Origin: Microcyclospora pomicola
Taxonomy: Eukaryota > Ascomycota > Dothideomycetes > Capnodiales
DNA: 64,000 bases
Reading direction: 5' to 3'
Assembly: GCA_002786065.1 (NCBI GenBank)
Contig: NHNY01000004.1
Coordinates: 1,240,001 to 1,304,000 of the forward strand
Made by a program: the position numbers and the translations under genes. The notes below the pieces were generated by a model. That model was not told the DNA's origin. It searched no databases and saw nothing but the letters and a program-made list of their open reading frames with translations. Below, piece after piece: positions 43,144-52,767 of this stretch; within the stretch, counting starts at the first letter, position 1; each line of letters opens with the position of its first letter.

Positions 43144-44281
43144 GTCAGCGGTGGTGGGCGGAGAGATTGGAGGATGAGGTTGTGATTTGCGGTCGACGAG
43201 GTGGAAGGGTGGGTTCGTCGTAAGTTGTAGTAGCAAAGAAAAGACACGGGATGAACAAAGTTTTGACGCAAGAGTCGATCGCGTGCACGACTAAGAGGGG
43301 ATGATAGGCGTAGAAAAGGTATGCGGTGGTGGTGACGGCAAAGAGGCAATGGCAGAGATGAATCGGTGGATTGTATGGGATGCAGGGAAAGATGAATGTT
43401 TTCACCTGGATGTGTAGAGGAGAATAGATCTATGAAGAAGTGCTATACCATGCGAGCCATCCTCACATGAATCATCACCACTTGTACCTCATCAGCGGGA
43501 TTCCGCCCTGCAATGGCGCCTAGACTCGGCGTCCCGTCATGGCGATATTTTTTTTCTTTCGGAAGTTGACGCCCGGCAACTTAAAAAGGCGACCCCTCGT
43601 TGCCGATCGCGGGGCTGTTGCATTCAGCCACCAGATCGGGGGGCGTTTGCGCCCTGCAGGTGGATCGACAGTACAATTGCAAGAACTCCCACTGCATCTG
43701 CTACATGCTAACATGAATGGAACATACATGGATTGTGATTCAGCGTCATCTCTAGCTGTGGGAGACTCGTCAACGTATCTCACGCCATGTGACGATCTGA
43801 TTACTGCGCCCTACAGTTCGCACATGACATGCATGTAGTACTCAGGGTCCATCGCCCGAATCTGCCCCAGGTTCCGTCCTCCAGCTCTGCTTATGTCAGG
43901 CCCTATCTTCGACTTCATGTCAATGTTGCAACGAACCATTGATCTTCTTCTTTCTCCTCCGTGTCGACATGGACAGCACAAACTGTCAAGTTTCCAGTAA
44001 GCCATGATACCTGGTCGGCGTTCTTACTTCTGCGGATGTGGCTCTGCTGTCAACAGACACAATCCGGTCATGGACTGCTCCGCCACTCGTCCGAATCTGG
44101 TCACCGCTGCCATCCTGCCTGTATGAATCACCAGGACGCCGACGACGTTCCTGGTCGTAGTAGACAGAGCTCAACATCGCCCTGATTCCAGAGGTCTTCG
44201 CGTAAATAAGTTCGTGACTTTCGTCTCGTCAGCTGTTTCTTCCTCACTTTCATCCCCTGTAACACTCTGCACCATTTTCTC
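43144..44281. other. Gene-free interval
   Basis: About 1.1 kb upstream of both PdxS (minus) and the orphan gene (plus). An ATG-led 99-residue frame at 43539 has no conserved features. No supported gene is seen. Confidence 0.45.
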
Positions 44282-45277
44282 ATGGCATTACCCACATCCC
44301 ATCGGGTCGCCATCGATTATGAGCTCTGTGGCCGTCGTGACACCAATCACTCCTTCCACGACTTTCGTTCCGCCGCACAGGCGCGCAAGCGAGATCGTAC
44401 GGATCGTGAGAAGTATTATCATTACCGTGGGGTCAACCGAGGGTATCTGTCTCAGGTTCATCATGGACACAAACTTTCCAGACACAATGCGGAAGATTAT
44501 CCTTCGCTGAGGATCCGTTCTTTGTCCCTGGAAAAGGACTTTGCACTTATGACCAAAGCAGAACTCTACCAAGAAGCGCAGCAATGGCCTCGACCACCGA
44601 CCTATCATCGGAGTCGCAGGAGGTTTGATGATGCTTGCAGCATGTTGCCGCGTGTCAGGGATAAGACAGATCGGAGGCAGCATCGGCCTTGGCTAATGAA
44701 ACGGCTCGAAGAGGAGGCGGAGGAGTCTAGGCTGTCAGATCTTGATTCCGTTTGGCGGATCAGGCTTGATCTGGCGGAAGAAAAGGACTCATTTCGAAAG
44801 GGTCTCACCAGACGCTCCAAGAAGCGATCTGACTGGGAATTTGACAAGTGCTTGGTCGCATGTGACGCATGCGACTCCCATGGCTACCGTTTCCAGGTTC
44901 TTGGTACACCACTCACTGCGGAACATATACGCAGTGGTGTGCAGTCTTGTCAGCCACTGAGTCTGGACTCTGAGAAAGATGGCTGCACCAAGGCAGCCAG
45001 TTTCGAGGACGGTATGGTGCCAAACTATACACACGAAGGCTGTGAAGATATGCTGTTCACAACTTCGAACGCTGATCCGGACGATGCGACGTGGGTGAAC
45101 GTTCAGGCCGAATGCGACAGCAGTGATTGGGAATTTATCTCAGTTTGCAGCGAACAGGATTTGTCGCAAAGTGAACACTCACCATCGGCCTATGTTTTCG
45201 TATGGTCGGACTCAAGAAAAGCGATCTCGATGACACGGAAGTTGAATCGCGACCCAGTCGAGACGATGTGTGATTGA
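44282..45277 (+). CDS. Orphan hypothetical protein
   Basis: A 331-residue single frame from an ATG at 44282. I do not recognise it. The N-terminal 65 residues are Arg/His/Tyr-rich. A basic and acidic helical stretch follows (residues about 90-190, including HRPWLMKRLEEEAEESRLSD), with a repeated Arg/Lys/Ser patch (LTRRSKKRSDWEFDKC). The C-terminal third is Cys/Asp/Ser-rich with two near-repeats of a D-x-x-W-x-x-x-S/Q-x-x-x-E pattern (ATWVNVQAE, SDWEFISVCSEQD). There is no signal peptide or membrane helix. The sustained amino-acid composition makes a real gene more likely than chance, but it could be a lineage-restricted or unexpressed frame. Confidence 0.55.
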   Translation: MALPTSHRVAIDYELCGRRDTNHSFHDFRSAAQARKRDRTDREKYYHYRGVNRGYLSQVHHGHKLSRHNAEDYPSLRIRSLSLEKDFALMTKAELYQEAQQWPRPPTYHRSRRRFDDACSMLPRVRDKTDRRQHRPWLMKRLEEEAEESRLSDLDSVWRIRLDLAEEKDSFRKGLTRRSKKRSDWEFDKCLVACDACDSHGYRFQVLGTPLTAEHIRSGVQSCQPLSLDSEKDGCTKAASFEDGMVPNYTHEGCEDMLFTTSNADPDDATWVNVQAECDSSDWEFISVCSEQDLSQSEHSPSAYVFVWSDSRKAISMTRKLNRDPVETMCD

Positions 45278-45724
45278 AGTCAATCTTCAGCGTCCACAAC
45301 ATGGACTGCTTCACCTTGAAGTTGATCAGTTCCATCATGAAGTTAGCAATTACTTCACAGGCAAATCGGAATGCAGTGGCACGGGTCAGGGACAAGTGAA
45401 GTTGGAAGGGCTTAGCTGCCTGAAACGCCAAGTTTTCGCATGCATGTGAAGGTGAGGTTAGCAAGCGGCCCTGCTTGCTGGTCCGATCAAAACACTAAAC
45501 TCTCATCCTACATCTTTCCAATGTAAGTTCCTGTCCTCGTTCGTCATGCCAAATCTCTGCTGCAGCCACGATCCAGCCATCATTCAATCACGCAGATATG
45601 TAAGTCCATCCCTCCCAGAGCACCAGCCTCTTGACCTACCGAAGTGATTCCACAGTCCCTCACTCCCCCATTCAGCAACCCCAATATCCGCGAGCCATTA
45701 TCTGACTGTTACGCAGAAGCCACA
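45278..45724. other. Short intergenic
   Basis: The 447 bases before the second small Myb-like gene contain two donor-like GTAAGT sites (near 45521 and 45600), possibly leader introns. No coding feature seen. Confidence 0.4.
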
Positions 45725-46282
45725 ATGTCAGCAGAACCGACCACGACTTCGCCAGTGCCAGAAAAGAAGCCAGCCGTCGTATTCACTGAGAAGGAGGAGA
45801 ATGTTCTCAAGGTGGCTTGGTCCTGCCTCAAGGCCGGCCCTCCTGAGGTCGACATCGCCAAACTCACCAAAGCCGGTGGCTTCAACACCGCCAAGACGGC
45901 TGCAAACACCTGGGGTGTCATCAAGAAGAAGCTTGCCGCGCTGAGCCCTCCGATCGCTGCTGGTGCTGATGCCGTCGAAGGTGCCATGTCTCGTGAGTCT
46001 GAATCATGTCGCACTCGTCATTTTGGCGATTTGTAGCTAAGCTAACACTTCGTTTCAGCAACTCCGAAGACACCCAAGGCAAAGGCTACACCAAAGAAGC
46101 GTGCTCAGAAGAGCACTGACGGTGATGACGAGCTGACCGCTGCCGATGGAGACGAATCACCGCCAAAGAAGCAACGCAAGAGTCCCGCCAAGAAGACACC
46201 AGCGAAGGTGAAGGCCGAGGAGGCAGCCAGCGTCAAGGAGGAGGCTGTTGAGGAAGACGCGGAAGCTGGTGCTGCTGAGTGA
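45725..46282 (+). CDS. Small Myb-like, Lys/Pro/Glu-rich nuclear protein
   Basis: Exons 45725-45992 and 46059-46282 (66-nt intron) give 163 residues. Residues 20-75 (VVFTEKEENVLKVAWSCLKA, then FNTAKTAANTWGVIKKKLAAL) have the W...I...T-x-x-A-x-x-x-W-x-x-I spacing of a short Myb/SANT-like fold. The second exon encodes a tail of Lys/Pro/Ala blocks (TPKTPKAKATPKKRA, SPPKKQRKSPAKKTPAK), then a Glu-rich end. It resembles linker-histone-type tails and carries likely nuclear localisation signals. The layout (short Myb-like head, charged tail) parallels the gene at 25706, so they may be distant paralogues. DNA or chromatin binding is inferred. Confidence 0.75.
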
Positions 46283-46885
46283 AGGGCTGCTTGTTTCTAC
46301 CACCTGCTACAATCATATCTGCTTGTATGTGGCAGGTCAAGCAGGCAACAAGTCAACGCGCTTCAGGCCCGATGACAGCCCCTGACATACTCAATTCTTT
46401 CCTCCCCGGCATGACCGCGCTGATGTATCTTTGCATCGCCTTGCGGCTTGCGAGTGCTCGTGGCTTCGGTATACATTCTGAAGTATCTGATGGAGTCCTA
46501 TAGGGGTAGACATACATGTAGACCTCATGACAGCGATAAATTATTGTCAAGATTGTGCCTTGCTTTTCACTGGTTCTTATGTATCGTCCTGATTGTGACG
46601 ATACCAGGGTCGCGACAACATGTATTTGTGAATATGGACGGTGCAAAGGTCTGCATGTCTTGCGATGCAGTGTATCTAGTCATGTAGGAAATTATGTGTG
46701 ACATGGTGGCTGTTCTCGGTCAGGCGTTGGAGTGGAGCGTGAAGTGCCACACTTGGGCTTCACTCCAGAACACCTTCTCTCGTCCTATCATCCAGACTCG
46801 GATATTCGAGGTTGCGATCTTCACTAAGACCGCCCCGACTACACGCAATCGATCGGCTACCTGGATCAGGCTGGGTTATAGAAAG
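46283..46885. other. Intergenic, UreF promoter
   Basis: About 600 bases between two + strand genes. The UreF frame is open upstream to an in-frame ATG at 46694, described under that gene. Nothing else supported. Confidence 0.4.
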
Positions 46886-47722
46886 ATGACATCTCCACCG
46901 CTGCATGCCCTCCTCCTGCTATCCGACTCAGCTCTACCACTCGGCTCCTTCGCCTTCAGCAGCGGTCTAGAGTCCTTCCTCGCCCACACCAAGGCTTCCA
47001 ATCCTCAGGCCCAGCGACCGAACTCATCCCAAGTATCTCTTGCTCCCGGTGACTTTGACAGGTTCTTGGACCATTCGATCCAGAATCTCGCCTCCACCAC
47101 TCTGCCCTATGTGCTAGCCTGCTACCACGAGCCGGCACTGCTCCGTACGCTGGACAACGACTTCGACGCCTCTACTCCGTGCACAGTCGCTCGCCGTGCA
47201 AGCGTCACCCAAGGTCGTGCTCTGCTGACGATCTGGGAGCGCGCGCTGTGCAATTCCACGGCCGGTGTCGGAACCAGCACGAGCGCTGATGGCGCGATAG
47301 TGACCGCACGACGAGAGCTCACGCGTTGCGCCACAGACATCAAAACTTCAAAGCCTGATATCTTTGGCTTGATGGATGTCAATGGCCATCTGGCGCCGTT
47401 GTTTGGCGCGGTGTGCTGTGCACTCGGGCTGCAGGCGTCCGAAGCGACGTACTTGTTTCTGCTCAACCATGCCAAGGCGGTGCTGAGCGCAGCAGTACGA
47501 GCGAGCGTCATGGGCCCTTACCACGCACAAGCCGTGCTGGCGAGTGGAAGCTTACAGGGCTGGATCCGTGCGGCTATGGAGCGAGAGACGAAGGCGCGCA
47601 GAGGAGCGAACGGGATGTGGGAGAGGGGGAGCGTGGTGGAAAAGGCTGCAGTCACAGTGCCGGCCATGGACTTATGGATGGGCAGGCATGAACTGTTGTA
47701 TTCGCGCATCTTCAACTCGTGA
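46886..47722 (+). CDS. Urease accessory protein UreF
   Basis: Works with UreD and UreG to insert nickel into apo-urease. Single exon; I choose the ATG at 46886, giving 278 residues, because it begins the conserved block (MTSPPLHALLLLSDSALPLG). The UreF helices follow: SFAFSSGLESFLAHT, DFDRFLDHSIQNLA, FGAVCCALGLQASEATYLFL and the C-terminal DLWMGRHELLYSRIFNS, the family hallmark. The frame stays open upstream to another ATG at 46694, adding 64 residues with no family similarity. Its stop codon is 129 bases from that of LTV1 (convergent). No urease, UreD or UreG gene lies in the window. Confidence 0.95.
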   Translation: MTSPPLHALLLLSDSALPLGSFAFSSGLESFLAHTKASNPQAQRPNSSQVSLAPGDFDRFLDHSIQNLASTTLPYVLACYHEPALLRTLDNDFDASTPCTVARRASVTQGRALLTIWERALCNSTAGVGTSTSADGAIVTARRELTRCATDIKTSKPDIFGLMDVNGHLAPLFGAVCCALGLQASEATYLFLLNHAKAVLSAAVRASVMGPYHAQAVLASGSLQGWIRAAMERETKARRGANGMWERGSVVEKAAVTVPAMDLWMGRHELLYSRIFNS

Positions 47723-47851
47723 TGCGCGGCGACGTCTATATGGGGGGTATCTATGGAAACGCTAATGCTGCGAGCAAGGTTACGAAAAGGAAAAGGAGGA
47801 GCAAGCCAGAAGCGATGGTGCAAAAGTCGCCAGCCAGGCGTGGAGATTGCA

Positions 47852-49372
47852 CTACTTGGCCTTGGACTTCTGTCGGAATCTCGCAGGACCTAATTGTGCT
47901 CGCACTTCGTCCAATTGCTCCATACCGCTTTGAGGTCCGCCACGCTTCACTCGGCGGCCAGCTTTGCCTGTCGTGGAGTAATTGCCCAAGAACTCATCCA
48001 TGACGCTGTTGAAGTCGCTGCGCTCAAGCTGTGGAGCCTCAGCATCGCTTGCTCGGCTGTACGATGAGATGCCCGACATCCCGGATACGCCACTCAATCC
48101 GCTCATGTTGCTGTACCGACTCGCGTGCGACGCTTTGGACATACCAGTCATACCTGATGCCGCCGACATCGACTCGTTGAACTCATCATCCGCCATCTCG
48201 TCCTCTAGATATGACTCTTCGATCTTGTCGAAACGCGCATCAAGGAGTGTCTGCTGATCTGTTCGTGCAAGCGCGGAGGATGTCATGGAGTAGTTCGTGG
48301 TTGAAGTCTTGGCACCCTTTCGCTTTTTCCTTCGCCCGCTTGCTAATGATGATAGAGCCGAGGACTGGAGGGTAGATGGCGTAAGAGCTGGTGCGACTTG
48401 GTCTCCAGTTGTGACTCCATTCGGAGCGCCTTTGGAGGCTGATTTGAATTTCTTGAACTCGTCTAGCCAGGCACCTGCCGTGGGATCGGCGGGTGGTTGG
48501 GCTTGTACGTCTTCTGGAGGCTTTACATCCATACCTTCAGGCAGTTGAGGCATCACAGGCTCCAACCGTGGACTTCCAGCGGCTTTGATAGTGTCGTCGC
48601 TTTCCCACCCTGCCTCATCTTCTTCGTCGAACATTTGCTGCTCGCCCAATATGTCCCACTCGTCCTTTTCCACTTCGTACCCGTCTTTCGTAAGTTGACC
48701 AAAGATATCTTCCTCATCGTCGACATACGCCTCATCCTCTAAAGCCTCCAGCACTTCTCGTAGCCGCGGGTCCATGTCTGGCTGAAATCCAGCAATGTCA
48801 TCCGGCACATCCTGCTGATCTTGGTATGTCCTCTTGCGCACGAACTCCGATGGCAGAACATCCTCCGGCAGCAAGCTCCTCGCACTACTGGCCACACTGT
48901 CTCCTCCAATACTGCGCTCCTCGCCAGCTATGTCCATACTCCTTAGCGCATCCTCCAACTTCATCTTCCCTTTGGCCTTCTTCACATCCTGCGATTTTGT
49001 CCCATCGACCCAGGTCACATTCCCCTGTCCTGTCCCCAAGTCTCGCATATGTTGCATGTAATCATACTGCGTGTCATCATAAAACACACCATGCTCTGCG
49101 GCCTCGCCTTCGTTCGGTCGGTACGCCTCGCCGTAATCGCCTTCGAGATCTGCACGCTGCTTCGTCTTCGTCGATCGGTAGGAGGTGTCTGACATTACCG
49201 AACCTGCACTGGAATATGGATAGTCGGCTTCTGTTGGTCGTCGGGTGCTTTTCTTCTCCGCGAACACCATCTGCGGTGCGGTGTCATCGTTCGCGAGCGG
49301 ATCATTCTGCGCACGATGGACGAGCTGGAAAGTCGTCGCCGTCCGTTTGTCAAAGGGCTTCTGGCGAGGCAT
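47852..49372 (-). CDS. LTV1: Ltv1, 40S ribosomal subunit maturation/export factor
   Basis: Pre-40S assembly factor that holds Rps3/Rps20 in place during head formation and accompanies nuclear export. Single exon, 506 residues, ATG at 49372. The start MPRQKPFDKRTATTFQLVHR is the conserved Ltv1 N-terminus. Acidic and polar segments follow (residues about 200-280, including DDEEDIFGQLTKDGYEVEKD), with the Ltv1 LPSEFVRKRTYQDQQD stretch before them. A Ser/Met-rich block and a basic C-terminus (GRRVKRGGPQSGMEQLDE) close the protein. It shares a 259-bp upstream region with the divergent LSG1 gene. Confidence 0.9.
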   Translation of the reverse strand: MPRQKPFDKRTATTFQLVHRAQNDPLANDDTAPQMVFAEKKSTRRPTEADYPYSSAGSVMSDTSYRSTKTKQRADLEGDYGEAYRPNEGEAAEHGVFYDDTQYDYMQHMRDLGTGQGNVTWVDGTKSQDVKKAKGKMKLEDALRSMDIAGEERSIGGDSVASSARSLLPEDVLPSEFVRKRTYQDQQDVPDDIAGFQPDMDPRLREVLEALEDEAYVDDEEDIFGQLTKDGYEVEKDEWDILGEQQMFDEEDEAGWESDDTIKAAGSPRLEPVMPQLPEGMDVKPPEDVQAQPPADPTAGAWLDEFKKFKSASKGAPNGVTTGDQVAPALTPSTLQSSALSSLASGRRKKRKGAKTSTTNYSMTSSALARTDQQTLLDARFDKIEESYLEDEMADDEFNESMSAASGMTGMSKASHASRYSNMSGLSGVSGMSGISSYSRASDAEAPQLERSDFNSVMDEFLGNYSTTGKAGRRVKRGGPQSGMEQLDEVRAQLGPARFRQKSKAK

Positions 49373-49631
49373 GATGGCAAGAGTCTTCCAGTTTGTGGTT
49401 AGTATGCTCGCTTCAAGTCTTCTACGATCAGGTTTTCATTTGTGAAGTGACCAAAAGTATAGAGCTGCGTGGGGCTCAATTCCTGCCGATCGAACAAAAT
49501 TCCACCGCCGCAGCGAAATTTCAAGCCCCGCTGACGTACAGTCATATTGGTGGGGAGGGAGACATGTGCCTTCTTTCTCTTCCTCCCATACACGACATCC
49601 ACGACGATCAAGCATAAGATCGACCGTGACC
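49373..49631. promoter_or_regulatory. Divergent promoter between LTV1 and LSG1
   Basis: The 259 bp between the start codons of two ribosome-export genes must hold both promoters. A minus-strand frame across it is not supported as a gene. Confidence 0.6.
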
Positions 49632-51743
49632 ATGGTTCTCGCAAAGAGCAAGAATGCCGTTGGGCTGGGCAATTCGCTCATGAACGATCGCTTTGGCAAG
49701 AACAAGCACAGTGAGATGCATCGCGGCAATGCGCAAGGAGCCATCAAACGCCGCGATCAAGAGGGCAACACGTACATCACGAACGCGAAAAAGGAGGCCG
49801 ATTGGGTAAAGATGCGGTCGGTGACGGAGCAAGGTGCGCTTGACGAGTTTCTGTCGACTGCTGAACTGGCCGGCACGGATTTCACGGCGGAGAAGATGAA
49901 CAATGTCAAGATCATTCACACCGATCAGAAGAACCCCTACTTGCTGAGCGCAGCCGAGGAGCGCGGCGTTGTGAGAAAGCAGAATGCAAAGAGAGCCCGT
50001 TTGACTGTGCCAAGACGACCAGCATGGAATGAGAAGACTACGCCGCAGGAGCTGGACGAGAAGGAGAGGCTGAGCCTACTGGAGTGGCGAAGAGGACTGG
50101 CTGAGTTACAGGAGGTGGATGATCTTCTGATGACTCCGTTTGAGCGGAATTTGGAAGTCTGGAGACAACTCTGGCGAGTCATCGAGCGGTCAGATTTGGT
50201 AGTGCAGATCGTGGATGCTCGAAATCCGCTCATGTTCCGAAGTGAGGATCTGGAGAAATACGTCAAAGAGGTGGATTCGAACAAGCGGAACTTGCTGCTT
50301 GTCAACAAGGCGGACATGATGACCTTGGAACAGCGGCAGGCATGGGCCAAGTATTTCATGTCAAAGGGAATCAACTTCAAGTTCTTCTCCGCTGAGTTAG
50401 CGCGAGAGATGAACGAGGCACGGGATGAGGCTCAGGGTAGCGGCTTCAACGCATTGAAAGACGAGGGAGATGATGGTTCGAGCGAAGAGGAAGAGGAAGA
50501 CGATGATGACGACGATGATAGTGAAGAGGGGGACGATGATGATGATGACGAACTAGACGAGGACGACGTTGATGAGGAAATTGACGCCGATGACGCTCTT
50601 GTCAAAAACACAAAGAAAGCCAGTCTTCAAGATAAGCAAGAGGAGGATGAGGAGGATTGGGATGATGAAGAGGGCGTGGAAGCTGCACCGGAAGTCGATA
50701 GTGGGAAAGTTCCGTTGGAAGAGCAGACTCGCATCTTGACCACCGAAGATCTGGAGTCATTGTTCCTTCAGCATTCTCCTCAGGTTCCACAAGGGTCAGA
50801 TCCTTCGCAGCCCGCTCGAAAGACACAAATTGGTCTAGTAGGCTACCCCAACGTCGGCAAGTCTTCGACTATCAATGCGTTGCTCGGTGCCAAGAAGGTC
50901 TCAGTCTCAGCGACCCCGGGAAAGACGAAGCACTTCCAGACCATTCATCTCTCTTCTAGAGTGGTGCTGTGTGATTGTCCCGGTCTTGTCTTCCCCAACT
51001 TCTCCACGACCAAGGGAGAATTGGTCTGCAATGGCGTTCTGCCCATTGACCAGCTGAGAGAATATACTGGTCCAGCAACGCTCGTGGGTCAACGTATTCC
51101 TCAAGCATTCCTAGAGGCAATCTATGGCATGAAGATCGATACTCGACCCCTTGAAGAAGGTGGCACTGGTATTCCGACCGGCGAAGAAGTTCTACGAGCA
51201 TATGCTTCGGCTCGTGGCTTCCAGACTACAGGCGTTGGTCAACCTGACGAGAGTCGTGCCGCTCGCCACGTACTAAAAGATTATGTCAAGGGCAAGCTCT
51301 TATATTGCCACCCACCGCCTGTCGAGCCGCCAATTGACGGCAAGTACTTTAACCGCGACTTGTATGACGCCGCTCATCTGCCCGAGAAGCGTCGTGCACA
51401 TCTCACAGCCGTCGCGCAAACGATGTTTCAGGATGGCGCTGACGACATGTCCGTGATGGACGACCCTGACATGCTACTCCTGCTGGCACCTCAGGGGGCA
51501 AAGACTGGAAGATTGGATAAACAGTTCTTCGCTCCGGGTCAAGGAAATGGTAGCCTTGTTCAGCCATTTCATCATAAGTACAGTGAGCAGGGCAAGGCAC
51601 TGTCGGGCAGGAAACTGAAGACAGCAATTGCATTGGAGAAGGACATTGATCCAGCTGATATGAGGCTCAACTCCAAGAAGCACTTCAAAGGCGGCAAGAA
51701 AGCGAAAGGTAAGGTACGGGGTGGAGGCGGAGAGTACGTCTGA
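49632..51743 (+). CDS. LSG1: Lsg1, circularly permuted GTPase for 60S export
   Basis: Cytoplasmic GTPase that releases the export adaptor Nmd3 from pre-60S subunits. Single exon, 703 residues; the frame opens at a GTG upstream but the first ATG is 49632. As in the YlqF/YawG group, the GTPase motifs are circularly permuted: G4 NKAD (VNKADMM) near residue 226 comes before G1 GYPNVGKSS near 403 and G3 DCPG near 447. An Asp/Glu-rich insert runs from about 278 to 345. The N-terminus starts MVLAKSKNAVGLGNSLMNDR, typical of Lsg1, and the basic C-terminus ends with a KGKVRGGGGEYV tail. It is paired head-to-head with LTV1. Confidence 0.97.
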   Translation: MVLAKSKNAVGLGNSLMNDRFGKNKHSEMHRGNAQGAIKRRDQEGNTYITNAKKEADWVKMRSVTEQGALDEFLSTAELAGTDFTAEKMNNVKIIHTDQKNPYLLSAAEERGVVRKQNAKRARLTVPRRPAWNEKTTPQELDEKERLSLLEWRRGLAELQEVDDLLMTPFERNLEVWRQLWRVIERSDLVVQIVDARNPLMFRSEDLEKYVKEVDSNKRNLLLVNKADMMTLEQRQAWAKYFMSKGINFKFFSAELAREMNEARDEAQGSGFNALKDEGDDGSSEEEEEDDDDDDDSEEGDDDDDDELDEDDVDEEIDADDALVKNTKKASLQDKQEEDEEDWDDEEGVEAAPEVDSGKVPLEEQTRILTTEDLESLFLQHSPQVPQGSDPSQPARKTQIGLVGYPNVGKSSTINALLGAKKVSVSATPGKTKHFQTIHLSSRVVLCDCPGLVFPNFSTTKGELVCNGVLPIDQLREYTGPATLVGQRIPQAFLEAIYGMKIDTRPLEEGGTGIPTGEEVLRAYASARGFQTTGVGQPDESRAARHVLKDYVKGKLLYCHPPPVEPPIDGKYFNRDLYDAAHLPEKRRAHLTAVAQTMFQDGADDMSVMDDPDMLLLLAPQGAKTGRLDKQFFAPGQGNGSLVQPFHHKYSEQGKALSGRKLKTAIALEKDIDPADMRLNSKKHFKGGKKAKGKVRGGGGEYV

Positions 51744-52767
51744 TTCCCCATGGCTGCTTGTTTGAAAGCAAGATCCTCGGCGTTGTTGATCGATTGAAGC
51801 TTTCGAGGCAAGTTCTTATGGATTGCATGCAGCATGAACCCCATATATTGTGTTGCGGAGTCTCGTCGAGGTCGACAAGTCCCAAATGGGCTGGAGCGCC
51901 TCATCATTCCGACTGAGCACGTGATGCTTTGAAATCGAGCGGCTTCACTCCAGAAGCAATAACCATACTTATGGTCGGGCAAAGCGGTGACTGAAGTACA
52001 TCGCTTCTCGTTAGAGTCGGAGTGGGCTACAAATGGCAAAGATGGACTGCTTTCTGTACGAGTTTGGTACATCCGCCAGACTTCCCAATGCGGAAGAAGT
52101 GCTCTGGCGAAGGGATATATAAGAAATGATTTCTATCGTCTATTTTGCTGCTCCTCGTTAACGAGCTTTCTCAAGTGGAATATCAAAAAGCTCAAGTCTG
52201 ACCACACGTCCTTGACCGCGCTTTCATCATTCTCTCGCTCCTAAGGCCCATACATCTTCCTGCATTCTTCTCGTTCACCAAGACGAAAGCTCGCCTAGGA
52301 CATTATGCCGGCCTTTTTCGAAACTGGGCGTACCAACTCCTCTGCCAGCAAGACATCGACTACGACAATGGAGCAGATGCCTCATTCGTACCCACCATTC
52401 ACCACGTCCAGGCCTCACATCCTCACATACTCCGTCCCCTACGGTGCTGGGGTCGTTTTCGAACACCGGTCTCATCCACAGTCTCATGCTCAGCCAGAGT
52501 TGGTGGAAAAGCAAGGATCGCCGCCCGGAAGAGATGTATCTGAACGTTTCGATGCACTCTCAGCTCATCTCAGGTCAGAGGGACTGATGCAAAGACTGAA
52601 GACACGTTGCAGTGCGGGTCTTCAGTAGGACAAGCTTCACGAATTGATGCACGCCATTGGCGACTGGGTGGACGTAATGCCATATAGTGGCGACAATATT
52701 CTCGGTGCCGAGATTCGGTGCTTTAGATTCCTCCTGATTCTGGTACTTGGTAGCTGTTTAGAACAAT
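51744..52767. other. Gene-poor interval with one weak small frame
   Basis: About 1 kb between the convergent stops of LSG1 and RAI1. The only candidate is the 107-residue frame at 52305, listed separately. Confidence 0.4.
52305..52628 (+). CDS. Possible small hypothetical protein
   Basis: A 107-residue ATG-led frame (MPAFFETGRTNSSASKTSTT at the start), Ser/Thr/His/Pro-rich with no domain or membrane segment. A TATA-like GATATATAAG lies about 190 bases upstream. I do not recognise it; it may be spurious. Confidence 0.25.
   Translation: MPAFFETGRTNSSASKTSTTTMEQMPHSYPPFTTSRPHILTYSVPYGAGVVFEHRSHPQSHAQPELVEKQGSPPGRDVSERFDALSAHLRSEGLMQRLKTRCSAGLQ

Noticed and set aside
43539-43838. 99-residue ATG-led frame
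   Set aside because: No conserved features, unusual composition and overlap with a minus-strand frame.
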